35,704 bases of DNA from an uncultured Chitinophagaceae bacterium (GTDB lineage: Bacteria; Bacteroidota; Bacteroidia; Chitinophagales; Chitinophagaceae). The stretch covers positions 1 through 35,704 of the forward strand of contig CALCEA010000049.1 of assembly GCA_937900675.1 (NCBI GenBank), read 5' to 3'. The notes beneath the pieces were generated by a model. The model saw nothing but the letters and a program-made list of their open reading frames with translations. It did not search any database and was not told the origin of the DNA. The translations under genes and the position numbers were made by a program. The stretch's first letter is position 1. Every line of letters begins with the position of its first letter. Shown here piece by piece: positions 1 to 6,694 of this stretch.

Positions 1-47
1 CGGCCAATTCTTCCAAAACCATTAATCGCAACTTTAACTGAACTCAT
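1..47 (-). CDS. gap: Glyceraldehyde-3-phosphate dehydrogenase, N-terminal fragment
   Basis: Only the first 15 codons lie in the window; the gene continues off the left edge. They read MSSVKVAINGFGRIGR, the N-terminal strand and glycine-rich turn (NGFGRIGR) of the NAD-binding fold of GAPDH, the glycolytic enzyme that oxidises glyceraldehyde-3-phosphate to 1,3-bisphosphoglycerate. The match to this family signature is seen directly. Isozyme type (glycolytic or gluconeogenic) cannot be judged from the fragment. A candidate -7 promoter word lies 33 bases upstream at 80-87. Confidence 0.85.
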   Translation of the reverse strand, partial: MSSVKVAINGFGRIG

Positions 48-79
48 AGTATTAATTTTTATATTTTCAATAGGAGACG

Positions 80-87
80 CGAAGTTA
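80..87 (-). promoter_or_regulatory. Putative -7 element for gap
   Basis: On the minus strand this reads TAACTTCG, one base from the Bacteroidota -7 consensus TAnnTTTG and identical to the word upstream of the malic enzyme gene at 18178-18185. It would give a leader of about 27 bases before the gap start. A TTTG at 114-111 could act as the -33 box, but its 23-base spacing is longer than usual. Confidence 0.45.
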
Positions 88-245
88 CCATCTTTTTAAA
101 AAAATTCCCTCAAAAAGGGTATTAAAAAAGCATGAATTATCAACAAAATCAAGGATTTATACGAACTATTGATAGTTTCATAAAGGAGAACCCCTCCAAA
201 ACCCCACCCATAAAATTGATTTTCAACGAAAAATATGCAAAATGA

Positions 246-277
246 TTTGGCAGTAAACCGATTGCGTCCTATTTTTG
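246..277 (+). promoter_or_regulatory. Bacteroidota-type promoter of tRNA-Glu
   Basis: TTTG at 246-249 is followed after 20 bases by TATTTTTG at 270-277. This matches the Bacteroidota primary sigma consensus (TTTG, then about 19-21 bases, then TAnnTTTG). Transcription would start near 283, leaving about 25 bases of 5' leader before the mature tRNA at 309. It is the best-formed promoter in the window. The rest of 48-308 contains no gene that I can support. Confidence 0.75.
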
Positions 278-308
278 CGACCCGATTGACAAACGTCTTT
301 CAAACGAC

Positions 309-380
309 GGCCGGTTCGTCTATCGGCTAGGACAGCCCCCTTTCACGGGGCAAAGACGGGTTCGATTCCCGTACCGGCTA
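309..380 (+). tRNA. tRNA-Glu (anticodon UUC)
   Basis: A complete 72-base cloverleaf can be drawn. The acceptor stem GGCCGGT (309-315) pairs with ACCGGCT (373-379), with a G-T pair at the first position, and A380 is the discriminator base. The anticodon stem GCCCC/GGGGC encloses the loop CTTTCAC, giving anticodon TTC. The T arm contains GGTTCGATTCC. The CCA end is not encoded. A promoter precedes it and a terminator follows directly, so it is a single-tRNA transcription unit. Confidence 0.96.
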
Positions 381-382
381 CA

Positions 383-412
383 AAGCCTCTCACGCAAGTG
401 GGAGGCTTTTTT
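383..412 (+). terminator. Rho-independent terminator of tRNA-Glu
   Basis: AAGCCTCTCAC (383-393) pairs with GTGGGAGGCTT (398-408), with one G-T wobble, around a GCAA tetraloop, and a run of six T ends at 412. It begins three bases after the tRNA, so it ends that transcript. Confidence 0.9.
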
Positions 413-427
413 GTTTCGAGGATGTGT

Positions 428-549
428 CGAAAACTTGTTTTCGTAAACAGACGAGGAGCAAAAAAGCCATTCGAACGCTGAGCGTTTGAATGGAAGGCTT
501 TGGGTTAATCCAATGTATTGGTAAGTCGGCGTAGTGAAACGAAGCCGAC
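428..549. repeat. Four consecutive inverted repeats in a non-coding gap
   Basis: Between the tRNA-Glu terminator and the leftward gene ending at 582 lie four hairpin-capable units. CGAAAAC-TT-GTTTTCG is at 428-443. A 13-bp stem with a one-base centre is at 467-493. CCAAT-GT-ATTGG is at 510-521. GTCGGC and GCCGAC, at 525-530 and 544-549, have 13 bases between them. No open reading frame with family features covers the stretch. It may be a structured RNA, a stack of protein-binding sites or the remnant of a mobile element. Confidence 0.6.
461..493 (-). terminator. Probable terminator of the leftward gene pair 582-1332
   Basis: Read on the minus strand, CCATTCAAACGCT pairs with AGCGTTCGAATGG (one G-T wobble) around a single C, followed by CTTTTTTG. 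A stem then a T run, about 90 bases past the stop codon at 582, fits intrinsic termination of the leftward pair. The very small loop would force the innermost pairs open. Confidence 0.55.
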
Positions 550-581
550 AGTCCCGCGTTTAAAAAAAATTAGAAAATAGT

Positions 582-1052
582 TTACCCACCATGTTGCCAA
601 CAATAACCGTTTGACCTAGCAGATCTAGAACATCTTGTTCCCTTTTTTGTAGTCGCATTACATTGACCAGAATATTCACTTTTGGTCTCTTTTTTAACTT
701 CGTTATTTGATTCTCCCGAGTTGATTTTCTCTTTATTATACCTTTCGGGCAATGTCTTTGTATAGCCTTTAAGAATATCATTCAAGTCCTGACCTAAAAA
801 TGAAATTGATTTTTGTAATCTTTCGATATTTTGATTGTGTTGATAATAATTACTTTTTAAATCATTCTGGATTTGAGAAAGATTTTCTTTCAATTGAAAA
901 ACTTCATTTGAAAGCTTTTGATTTTCAATTTTTAGATTATTGATTTCAATTTTTAAATCTTTAATATCCTCTGATTTTACTTTTATATTTTGTCCAAATA
1001 CTAAAGAAGTGATAAAAGACAAAATGATTGTCAGGAAATGATTTTTTCTCAT
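582..1052 (-). CDS. Secreted coiled-coil protein with C-terminal Cys/His motif
   Basis: 156 residues. The N-terminus (MRKNHFLTIILSFITSLVFG then Q) is a signal peptide. Residues about 25-90 form a Lys/Glu/Asn-rich predicted coiled coil with leucine and isoleucine heptads. Residues 90-125 are a charged linker. The last 30 residues hold C-x10-C-x9-C-x2-H with surrounding TTKKGTRC and GYCWQH. This resembles short metal-binding tails found in small Bacteroidota and phage-associated proteins of unknown function. Export of a zinc-type motif is unusual, and the cysteines could instead form disulfides. It lies 19 bases downstream of the TM2-like gene on the same strand, so the two are probably cotranscribed. 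Function is not known. Confidence 0.7.
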   Translation of the reverse strand: MRKNHFLTIILSFITSLVFGQNIKVKSEDIKDLKIEINNLKIENQKLSNEVFQLKENLSQIQNDLKSNYYQHNQNIERLQKSISFLGQDLNDILKGYTKTLPERYNKEKINSGESNNEVKKETKSEYSGQCNATTKKGTRCSRSARSNGYCWQHGG

Positions 1053-1071
1053 ATTTTGTTAATAATAAAAT

Positions 1072-1332
1072 TTAATACAATCCTAATTTAGCCACTTCGT
1101 CACTAGTAAAACCACAATCAAAAGCAACCTCTTTGTTATACTTTCTAATTGCACCGTTTAACGTGAACAATCTATACAAGGCCCATAATCCTATACCACC
1201 AAGTGTTAAGTAATAAAAAATTTGTTTTCCCATTTTATTCATAGAACCATAGGACCAACCTAAAAACAAAAATAAAATCCAAATGGTAGAAGGGTTTAAA
1301 CTTCTTTGTTGATATATAAATTGCTTATCCAT
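1072..1332 (-). CDS. Small TM2-like membrane protein
   Basis: 86 residues with two predicted membrane segments, about 17-31 and 38-57, separated by a short polar turn. The arrangement LFLGWSYG, then KMGKQIFYYLTLGGIGLWAL, resembles the TM2 domain, in which a glycine-rich turn joins two helices in a small inner-membrane protein. The C-terminal 25 residues are charged and probably cytoplasmic. It is the first gene of a two-gene leftward unit with the secreted coiled-coil protein. I recognise no specific function. Base composition is more A+T-rich than in the flanking operons, which hints at accessory DNA beside the tRNA. Confidence 0.65.
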   Translation of the reverse strand: MDKQFIYQQRSLNPSTIWILFLFLGWSYGSMNKMGKQIFYYLTLGGIGLWALYRLFTLNGAIRKYNKEVAFDCGFTSDEVAKLGLY

Positions 1333-1407
1333 AAATTTATCAGCAATAGTATTTTTATTAAATATATAAAAAAATACTAATTCCCTTTTATAATATCAAC
1401 AATTAAG

Positions 1408-1442
1408 CCCACAACCCCCTCATCCTCAACCCCTTACACCCC
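1408..1442 (-). other. Potential G-quadruplex motif
   Basis: On the minus strand four G runs of 4, 4, 5 and 3 bases (1442-1439, 1433-1430, 1419-1415, 1410-1408) are separated by loops of 5, 10 and 4 bases. The plus strand from 1409 to 1465 is almost free of G. Such a G-skewed block stands out in this A+T-rich intergenic region between the TM2-like gene and tetR. One loop is longer than the strict seven-base rule allows. Confidence 0.4.
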
Positions 1443-1467
1443 AATCTCGCCTCTTACTCACAAAAAT

Positions 1468-1506
1468 AATAGTATTACTATCATTTATAATGGTAATTAT
1501 ACTATT
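1468..1506. promoter_or_regulatory. 39-base imperfect palindrome, probable TetR operator
   Basis: Left arm 1468-1485 and right arm 1489-1506 match at 15 of 18 positions around a 3-base centre. The left arm contains its own perfect palindrome, ATAGTA-T-TACTAT (1469-1481). The right arm overlaps the first bases of the tetR -7 element. A palindrome over the promoter of a TetR-family gene is the usual arrangement for autorepression, with two dimers per site as one possibility. Binding itself is inferred. Confidence 0.7.
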
Positions 1507-1510
1507 TTTG
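1503..1510 (+). promoter_or_regulatory. -7 element of the tetR-exporter operon
   Basis: TATTTTTG matches TAnnTTTG exactly and lies 30 bases before the ATG at 1541. No clear TTTG -33 box is seen about 20 bases upstream; that region is occupied by the palindrome. Confidence 0.55.
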
Positions 1511-1540
1511 TACTCACAAGTTTAAAAAGCATTAAAAGCT

Positions 1541-2215
1541 ATGAGACTAGAAGTACAAATAAAAATGAACGAGACCCTTTATTTAAGGGATCCAGAGCAG
1601 TCCGAATTAGGCCGAAATATCATCAAACACAGTATTCAGTTAATCCACAAAACGGGTTTTGAATCCTTCACTTTTAAAAAACTAGCAGAAGCCATTGGTA
1701 CCACCGAAGCAGGCATCTACCGATACTTCGAGAACAAGCATAAACTACTAGTATACATTATCTCTTGGTATTGGGGATGGTTAGGCTTTCAGATAGTTTA
1801 TCAAACCAAGAATGTAAACGATCCAATTGCCAAATTAAAGCAGGTAATCACCTTATTGGCTAGTAATGTCAAAGACGATATCATGACCAGCCATGTGGAT
1901 GAATCTTTATTACATCAAATCATTATTGCAGAGGGCTCCAAGTCTTATCTAACTAAGCATGTAGGAGAAGACAATAAGCAACAATACTTTAAACCCTTTA
2001 AAGATTTATGCAATACGGTGGGCGAGATTATATTAGAATGCAACCCTAATTATCAATACCCCCACTCTTTGGCATCCACCATTATAGAGATGGCGCACTT
2101 GCAAAACTTCTTTATGCACAACCTTCCTGCATTAACAGATTTTGATAAGAACAAAAAAGAAGACCAAATCATAGATTTCTTAAACAACTTAGTATTCTCA
2201 AGTGTTAATAAATAA
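1541..2215 (+). CDS. TetR/AcrR-family transcriptional regulator
   Basis: 224 residues, a usual TetR length. The N-terminal three-helix DNA-binding domain spans about residues 20-68, with the recognition region FTFKKLAEAIGTTEAGIYRYF at 43-63 and the family's KHKLL motif after it. The rest is an all-helical ligand/dimerisation domain of unknown specificity with several Trp and Tyr residues. An alternative ATG at 1565 (MNETLYL) would shorten the protein by eight residues without touching the domain. It is first in a rightward operon with an ABC exporter, adaptor and outer-membrane factor, and a palindrome covers its promoter. It probably represses the exporter until a ligand binds. Confidence 0.9.
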   Translation: MRLEVQIKMNETLYLRDPEQSELGRNIIKHSIQLIHKTGFESFTFKKLAEAIGTTEAGIYRYFENKHKLLVYIISWYWGWLGFQIVYQTKNVNDPIAKLKQVITLLASNVKDDIMTSHVDESLLHQIIIAEGSKSYLTKHVGEDNKQQYFKPFKDLCNTVGEIILECNPNYQYPHSLASTIIEMAHLQNFFMHNLPALTDFDKNKKEDQIIDFLNNLVFSSVNK

Positions 2216-2219
2216 TACC

Positions 2220-3941
2220 ATGGCAAAACATTATAACGATAAATCCATCAGAGAGTCAATTGACAAATTCTTTAAAATCATCAGATTAGAGAAAAAAGAA
2301 GTGACTGCGATTTATTTCTACGCAATATTAAGCGGGGTGATACAATTAACCCTACCCCTGGGAATTCAAACCATCATCAACTTCTCGCAGGCAGCTGCAG
2401 GTATTGGTCAATTACCAGTATCTATTGTACTGTTAATTTTAATTGTATTAATAGGCATTGTGATAGCTGGTGTTTTACAGGTAAACCAAATGAAGATTGT
2501 GGAGAAAATTGAACAAAGCATTTTTGCAAGATTCTCATTAGACTTCGCCAATAAAATACCTAAAATTGATAGCGCCGAACTAAATAATAATCACTTACCA
2601 GAATTAATGAACAGATTTTTCGAAGTAATTAATTTACAAAAAGGATTATCTAAGATTTTACTAGACATTCCTTTAGCAGTGATACAAATTTTGTTTGGAT
2701 TGGTACTATTGTCATTTTACAATTCAACCTTCATTATTTTAGGTCTCTTATTGATCTTATTGCTTTTCTTCATTTTTAAATACACTACTGCAAAAGGATT
2801 AACAGCTTCATACAACGAGAGTGAAAACAAGTATGAAGTAGCTAGCTGGTTAGAAGAAATCGCAAGATCTTATAAGACTTTCAAAATATCAAGTCAAAAT
2901 AGCTTTCATTTAAAGAAGACAGATGATTTAGTAAAAGATTATCTAGTTTCTAAAACCAAGCATTTTGAAATTTTGAAGTTCCAATACTGGAGTTTGATTG
3001 TATTTAAATTACTCATCTCAGCAATGATGTTGATTATTGGAGCTGCTTTGTTAATTAAACAACAATTGAATATTGGTCAATTCATAGCTGCAGAGATTGT
3101 GATCTTATTAATCTTAAACGCAGTAGAGAAACTAATTCTGAACTTAGAAGTAGCTTATAATATATTAACGGGTGTAGAAAAACTAAATGTAATTAACGAT
3201 AAAAAAAGTGAGGTGTTGGGTAAAATGCCTTTTGTACATAATGAAAAAGGCATTGCTATTGAAGTACAAAATTTGAATTTCAAATTTGACAATGGTAAGC
3301 CATTATTAGAGAACCTCCATTTCAAGATTGAGCCAGGCACTAAAGTTTGTGTAATGGGTGATGGCGGTTCGGGTAAATCTATTTTATTAGAACTTATTGG
3401 AGGCACCTTGAAAAACTTTGAAGGGGTAATTAATATCAATGATATACCTATCAATAATTTGAACCAAAAAGAGTACAGAAAAAACATTGGTATCTTTTAC
3501 AATGAGCAAGATATTTTTGATGGCACTATTTACGATAATATCTGCATGGGTAATGAATCTATTACGCCTGCAGACATTATGAAGCAAGCAGAGATGCTAG
3601 AGATTAAAGATTTTATTAGTCAATTACCAGAAGGATTAGACACCAGATTACAGCCTACAGGTAAAGGATTGAGCACCATTATTGCAAAGAAGATTTTATT
3701 ATTAAGAGCGATTGTGCATCAACCTGAATTACTGGTATTAGACGAGCCATTTGAATTAGCTGGTGCCGAATCTAGTAAGAAGATATCTAAATACTTAACA
3801 GACCTGCCTAACACTACATGTATGGTAGTGAGTGGCTATTTATCTTTTGCTAAAAGAGCCGATTTAATTATTTGGTTAGAAAAAGGAAAGATTAAACATA
3901 TTGGCAAACCAGAAACCATTTTACCATTAGTTATTAGTTAA
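2220..3941 (+). CDS. ABC exporter (fused membrane and ATPase domains) with divergent ATPase motifs
   Basis: 573 residues. I chose the ATG at 2220, four bases after the tetR stop, over an in-frame ATG at 2202 inside tetR. Residues about 20-310 form a type I exporter membrane domain with about six helices. There is no C39 peptidase domain. The ATPase domain follows from about 340. Walker A is GDGGSGKS (380-387) and Walker B is LLVLDE with D508 and E509. The Q-loop glutamine aligns with N428. The LSGGQ signature is LSTII (484-488). The D-loop SALD aligns with ELAG. The H-loop histidine aligns with G539 in VSGYLS. With adaptor and TolC homologues directly downstream it forms a tripartite, type I-like export system. 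Substrate is unknown. Activity may need a partner subunit or follow an atypical mechanism. Confidence 0.9.
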   Translation: MAKHYNDKSIRESIDKFFKIIRLEKKEVTAIYFYAILSGVIQLTLPLGIQTIINFSQAAAGIGQLPVSIVLLILIVLIGIVIAGVLQVNQMKIVEKIEQSIFARFSLDFANKIPKIDSAELNNNHLPELMNRFFEVINLQKGLSKILLDIPLAVIQILFGLVLLSFYNSTFIILGLLLILLLFFIFKYTTAKGLTASYNESENKYEVASWLEEIARSYKTFKISSQNSFHLKKTDDLVKDYLVSKTKHFEILKFQYWSLIVFKLLISAMMLIIGAALLIKQQLNIGQFIAAEIVILLILNAVEKLILNLEVAYNILTGVEKLNVINDKKSEVLGKMPFVHNEKGIAIEVQNLNFKFDNGKPLLENLHFKIEPGTKVCVMGDGGSGKSILLELIGGTLKNFEGVININDIPINNLNQKEYRKNIGIFYNEQDIFDGTIYDNICMGNESITPADIMKQAEMLEIKDFISQLPEGLDTRLQPTGKGLSTIIAKKILLLRAIVHQPELLVLDEPFELAGAESSKKISKYLTDLPNTTCMVVSGYLSFAKRADLIIWLEKGKIKHIGKPETILPLVIS

Positions 3942-3946
3942 GCACT

Positions 3947-5287
3947 ATGAAAAAGATAATTGAAAATATGAATGAAGAATCTAATTTTACTCCCAAGTCA
4001 ATTAGATCCATCTATAGATACGAGAAGAATAGCAAGATTGGAACCTGGGTATTAGGCATCTTTATTTTCTTAGTCATTGTACTTTTCTTGCCTTGGACTC
4101 AAAATATTTCCAGCAGTGGACATGTCACAACCCTGTATCAAGACCAAAGACCACAACAGATTAATACGGTTATCCCTGGTAAGATTATCAAATGGTATAT
4201 CAAAGAAGGTGATGTGGTTAAAAAAGGGGATACCATTGTACAGTTAGCAGATATCAAAGATGATTATTTAGATACCAACTTGGTAGCTAGAACCAAGGAT
4301 CAATTGATTTCTAAAGAGCAAAAGCTATTATTCTACAGCGAGAAGATCAATGCGATTGAAAGTCAGATTAATGCTATTGAAAACAACAGAGATTTAAAGA
4401 TTAACTCTTACGAAAACAAAATTGAACAATACAAGAGAAAATTAATCAGTGATAGCTCTGAAGTAGTTGCTGCAGAAGTAGATTATAAAATTGCGCAAGA
4501 ACAATTAACCAGGGGTAAACAATTGTATAATCAAGGGGTAATCTCTTTAGTGGAATTAGAAAGAAGAACGGCTCAAAACAATAAAGCTTTGGCTATTCTA
4601 ACAGAGAAGCAACAAAAATTATTAAATACCAAACAGGATATTAATATTGTTAAAATTGAAATCAACTCTGCTAGACAAGAAGCTGATGATAAAATATTTA
4701 AGTCCAGAAGTGAGATTGCTACTTCTAGAGGAGAGATTGCTGGAACCACTGGTGAAGTGGCTAAAAACAAAAATATCTTAGCTAATTATATCAGCCGAGG
4801 TAATCAAAAATGGTTAATTGCTCCACAGGATGGTCAAATTATTAAAGCAAAAAAATCGGGCTTAAATGAGATTGTAAAAGAAGGTGAAATGATTGTGGAG
4901 ATGGTACCCACTCAAATTGACCATGCCGTTGAATTGTTTATTGAGCCAATGGATTTAATGCTGATTAATCCTGGGCAAAAAATAAGAATGATTTTTGACG
5001 GCTTCCCTGCTATTGTATTCTCTGGATGGCCAGACAATAGCTATGGAACTTTTGCTGGTGAAATCTCTATGGTTGAAAATAATAGAAACGAAAATGGCAA
5101 ATTCAGAATTTTAGTAATTCCAGATAGCCAACAAAAAATATGGCCAAAAGAATTAAAGACAGGTACAGGTGCTAGAGGATTTGCATTGTTAAAGACGGTG
5201 CCTATTTGGTATGAATTATGGCGTCAGATCAATGGTTTCCCTCCAGACTATTACAAAACAAAAGAACCTACTAAAAAAGCAAAATAA
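3947..5287 (+). CDS. HlyD-family periplasmic adaptor subunit
   Basis: 446 residues. One membrane anchor lies at about 31-50 (IGTWVLGIFIFLVIVLFLPW) after a cytoplasmic N-terminus. The first half of a split biotinyl-lipoyl domain is near 70-105 (IKEGDVVKKGDTIVQL). A long helical hairpin rich in K, E, Q and N covers about 115-280. The second lipoyl half begins at WLIAPQDGQI (about 288). A beta-barrel region follows (IEPMDLMLINPGQKIRM). This order is typical of type I secretion adaptors that bridge an inner-membrane ABC exporter to a TolC channel. It starts five bases after the ABC gene and is followed by the outer-membrane factor after one base. Confidence 0.92.
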   Translation: MKKIIENMNEESNFTPKSIRSIYRYEKNSKIGTWVLGIFIFLVIVLFLPWTQNISSSGHVTTLYQDQRPQQINTVIPGKIIKWYIKEGDVVKKGDTIVQLADIKDDYLDTNLVARTKDQLISKEQKLLFYSEKINAIESQINAIENNRDLKINSYENKIEQYKRKLISDSSEVVAAEVDYKIAQEQLTRGKQLYNQGVISLVELERRTAQNNKALAILTEKQQKLLNTKQDINIVKIEINSARQEADDKIFKSRSEIATSRGEIAGTTGEVAKNKNILANYISRGNQKWLIAPQDGQIIKAKKSGLNEIVKEGEMIVEMVPTQIDHAVELFIEPMDLMLINPGQKIRMIFDGFPAIVFSGWPDNSYGTFAGEISMVENNRNENGKFRILVIPDSQQKIWPKELKTGTGARGFALLKTVPIWYELWRQINGFPPDYYKTKEPTKKAK

Positions 5288-5288
5288 T

Positions 5289-6686
5289 ATGCCATTAAAG
5301 CAATTTATATATACCCTTTTATTCATTAGCAGTTTGGGTAATGCAATGGCTCAAGACAAAAGCTTGAGCATTGAGAATACCTTGGATATTGTAAGAAAGT
5401 ATCACCCAGTGATCAAGCAATCTTTTTTACAAAACGAGATGGCTAAGAATGAACTACAAGCATCTAGAGGTGTTTTTGATCCAAGCATCCAAATCAATAC
5501 CCAAGAAAAAACTTACGATAACAAATTATATTATAAGTACAATACTTCAGAATTAAAGATTCCTCTTTGGTATGGTATTGATATTAAAGCGGGTACTGAA
5601 AATAATATTGGTGAGCGATTAGATCCAACTTTAACCAAAAACAAATCTGCATTTGTTGGAGTTAGCATGGATCCATTTAGAGGAATCATTGTAGATAAGC
5701 GAAATGCTGTAGTTAGACAAGCTAAAAACTTTGTGGAGTTAACTAAAAACGAACAATTATTGGTAGTAAACGATTTATTATTAGAAGCGACAAGCGCCTA
5801 TTGGAATTGGGTTAATGCATACAACATCAATTCAGTATTAATAAAATCGGTTCAAAACAATAAAGACAGATATGAAGTAATTAAGAAGTCTTATATATCT
5901 GGAGATAGAGCTCCTATTGATACCACAGAAGCTTTAACGCAATTACAAACTTTTGAGATGATGCAAAATCAAGCTGCATTAGATCTTCAAAAAGCAAAAC
6001 TAGAATTAAGTAATTATTTCTGGACAGATAATGGCATGCCTTATGAATTAGAAGATGCGATTAAGCCTTCAAATAATTTTGATATAGCATCAATAAATCC
6101 TATCGAACTGGGGAAATTGGAAGAAATGGTTAACCAAGCCACTCAAATGCATCCTAAATTAAAAATGATCAATGCTAAGTCTACTATTTTAGATATTGAG
6201 AAAAGATTAAAAACAATTGAGCTATTCCCTTCTCTTAAATTAAACTATAATGCTTTAGACAATAATTTTAATAATATCTCTACTAGCATTAATACAACCA
6301 ATAATGTAAAATATGGCCTTTCCTTAACCATGCCCCTTTTTCAAAGGCAAGCTAGAGGTCAATTGGCTAAAACCAAGAACAAAATTGAAGACCTAGGCTG
6401 GGATAGAAAATACCTAACGCTTGAAATTGAAAACAAAGTAAGAAGCAGCTTTGCGGAGTTTTATGCTTTAAAACAGCAGATTAAAACCAACGAAGCCATT
6501 TTAAACGCTAATAAACTTTTATTTGAAACCGAGAATACCAAGTTTCAAATGGGTGAAAGTAGCTTGTTCCTAATTAATAGCCGTGAGTTAAAGTTTATTG
6601 AGACCGAGCAAAAAAATATTGCTTTAAAGACTAAGTTCTATTTAAGCATTTACAAGAACTTATGGGCGATGGGAAGTTTAAATTAA
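5289..6686 (+). CDS. TolC-family outer-membrane efflux protein
   Basis: 465 residues from the ATG at 5289. The frame extends upstream into the hlyD gene, but the 5289 start gives a clean signal peptide (MPLKQFIYTLLFISSLGNAMA, cleavage before QDK). The rest shows the TolC pattern: two long helical repeats rich in K, N, E and Q, with beta-strand segments between, including NVKYGLSLTMPLFQRQARGQL, typical of the second-repeat strand in this family. It should form a trimeric channel through the outer membrane and periplasm, completing the ABC-HlyD-TolC exporter. The next gene begins eight bases after its stop. Confidence 0.9.
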   Translation: MPLKQFIYTLLFISSLGNAMAQDKSLSIENTLDIVRKYHPVIKQSFLQNEMAKNELQASRGVFDPSIQINTQEKTYDNKLYYKYNTSELKIPLWYGIDIKAGTENNIGERLDPTLTKNKSAFVGVSMDPFRGIIVDKRNAVVRQAKNFVELTKNEQLLVVNDLLLEATSAYWNWVNAYNINSVLIKSVQNNKDRYEVIKKSYISGDRAPIDTTEALTQLQTFEMMQNQAALDLQKAKLELSNYFWTDNGMPYELEDAIKPSNNFDIASINPIELGKLEEMVNQATQMHPKLKMINAKSTILDIEKRLKTIELFPSLKLNYNALDNNFNNISTSINTTNNVKYGLSLTMPLFQRQARGQLAKTKNKIEDLGWDRKYLTLEIENKVRSSFAEFYALKQQIKTNEAILNANKLLFETENTKFQMGESSLFLINSRELKFIETEQKNIALKTKFYLSIYKNLWAMGSLN

Positions 6687-6694
6687 AAAATTTC

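Noticed and set aside
191..209. C-rich stretch as a second G-quadruplex
   Set aside because: Only three runs of three or more C are present (191-194, 202-205, 207-209); the pattern needs four.
309..600. tRNA-Glu as an integration site with a repeated attachment core
   Set aside because: I looked for a second copy of the tRNA 3' end downstream and found none. No integrase is in the window, so I report only the odd composition and structure.
560..781. Frame of 73 residues on the minus strand
   Set aside because: It lies within the 3' part of the secreted coiled-coil gene in another frame, is highly basic and has no domain features; a shadow frame.
2202..2219. Earlier start for the ABC exporter
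   Set aside because: The in-frame ATG at 2202 is inside tetR; the one at 2220 follows the stop by four bases and agrees with the tight spacing of the operon.
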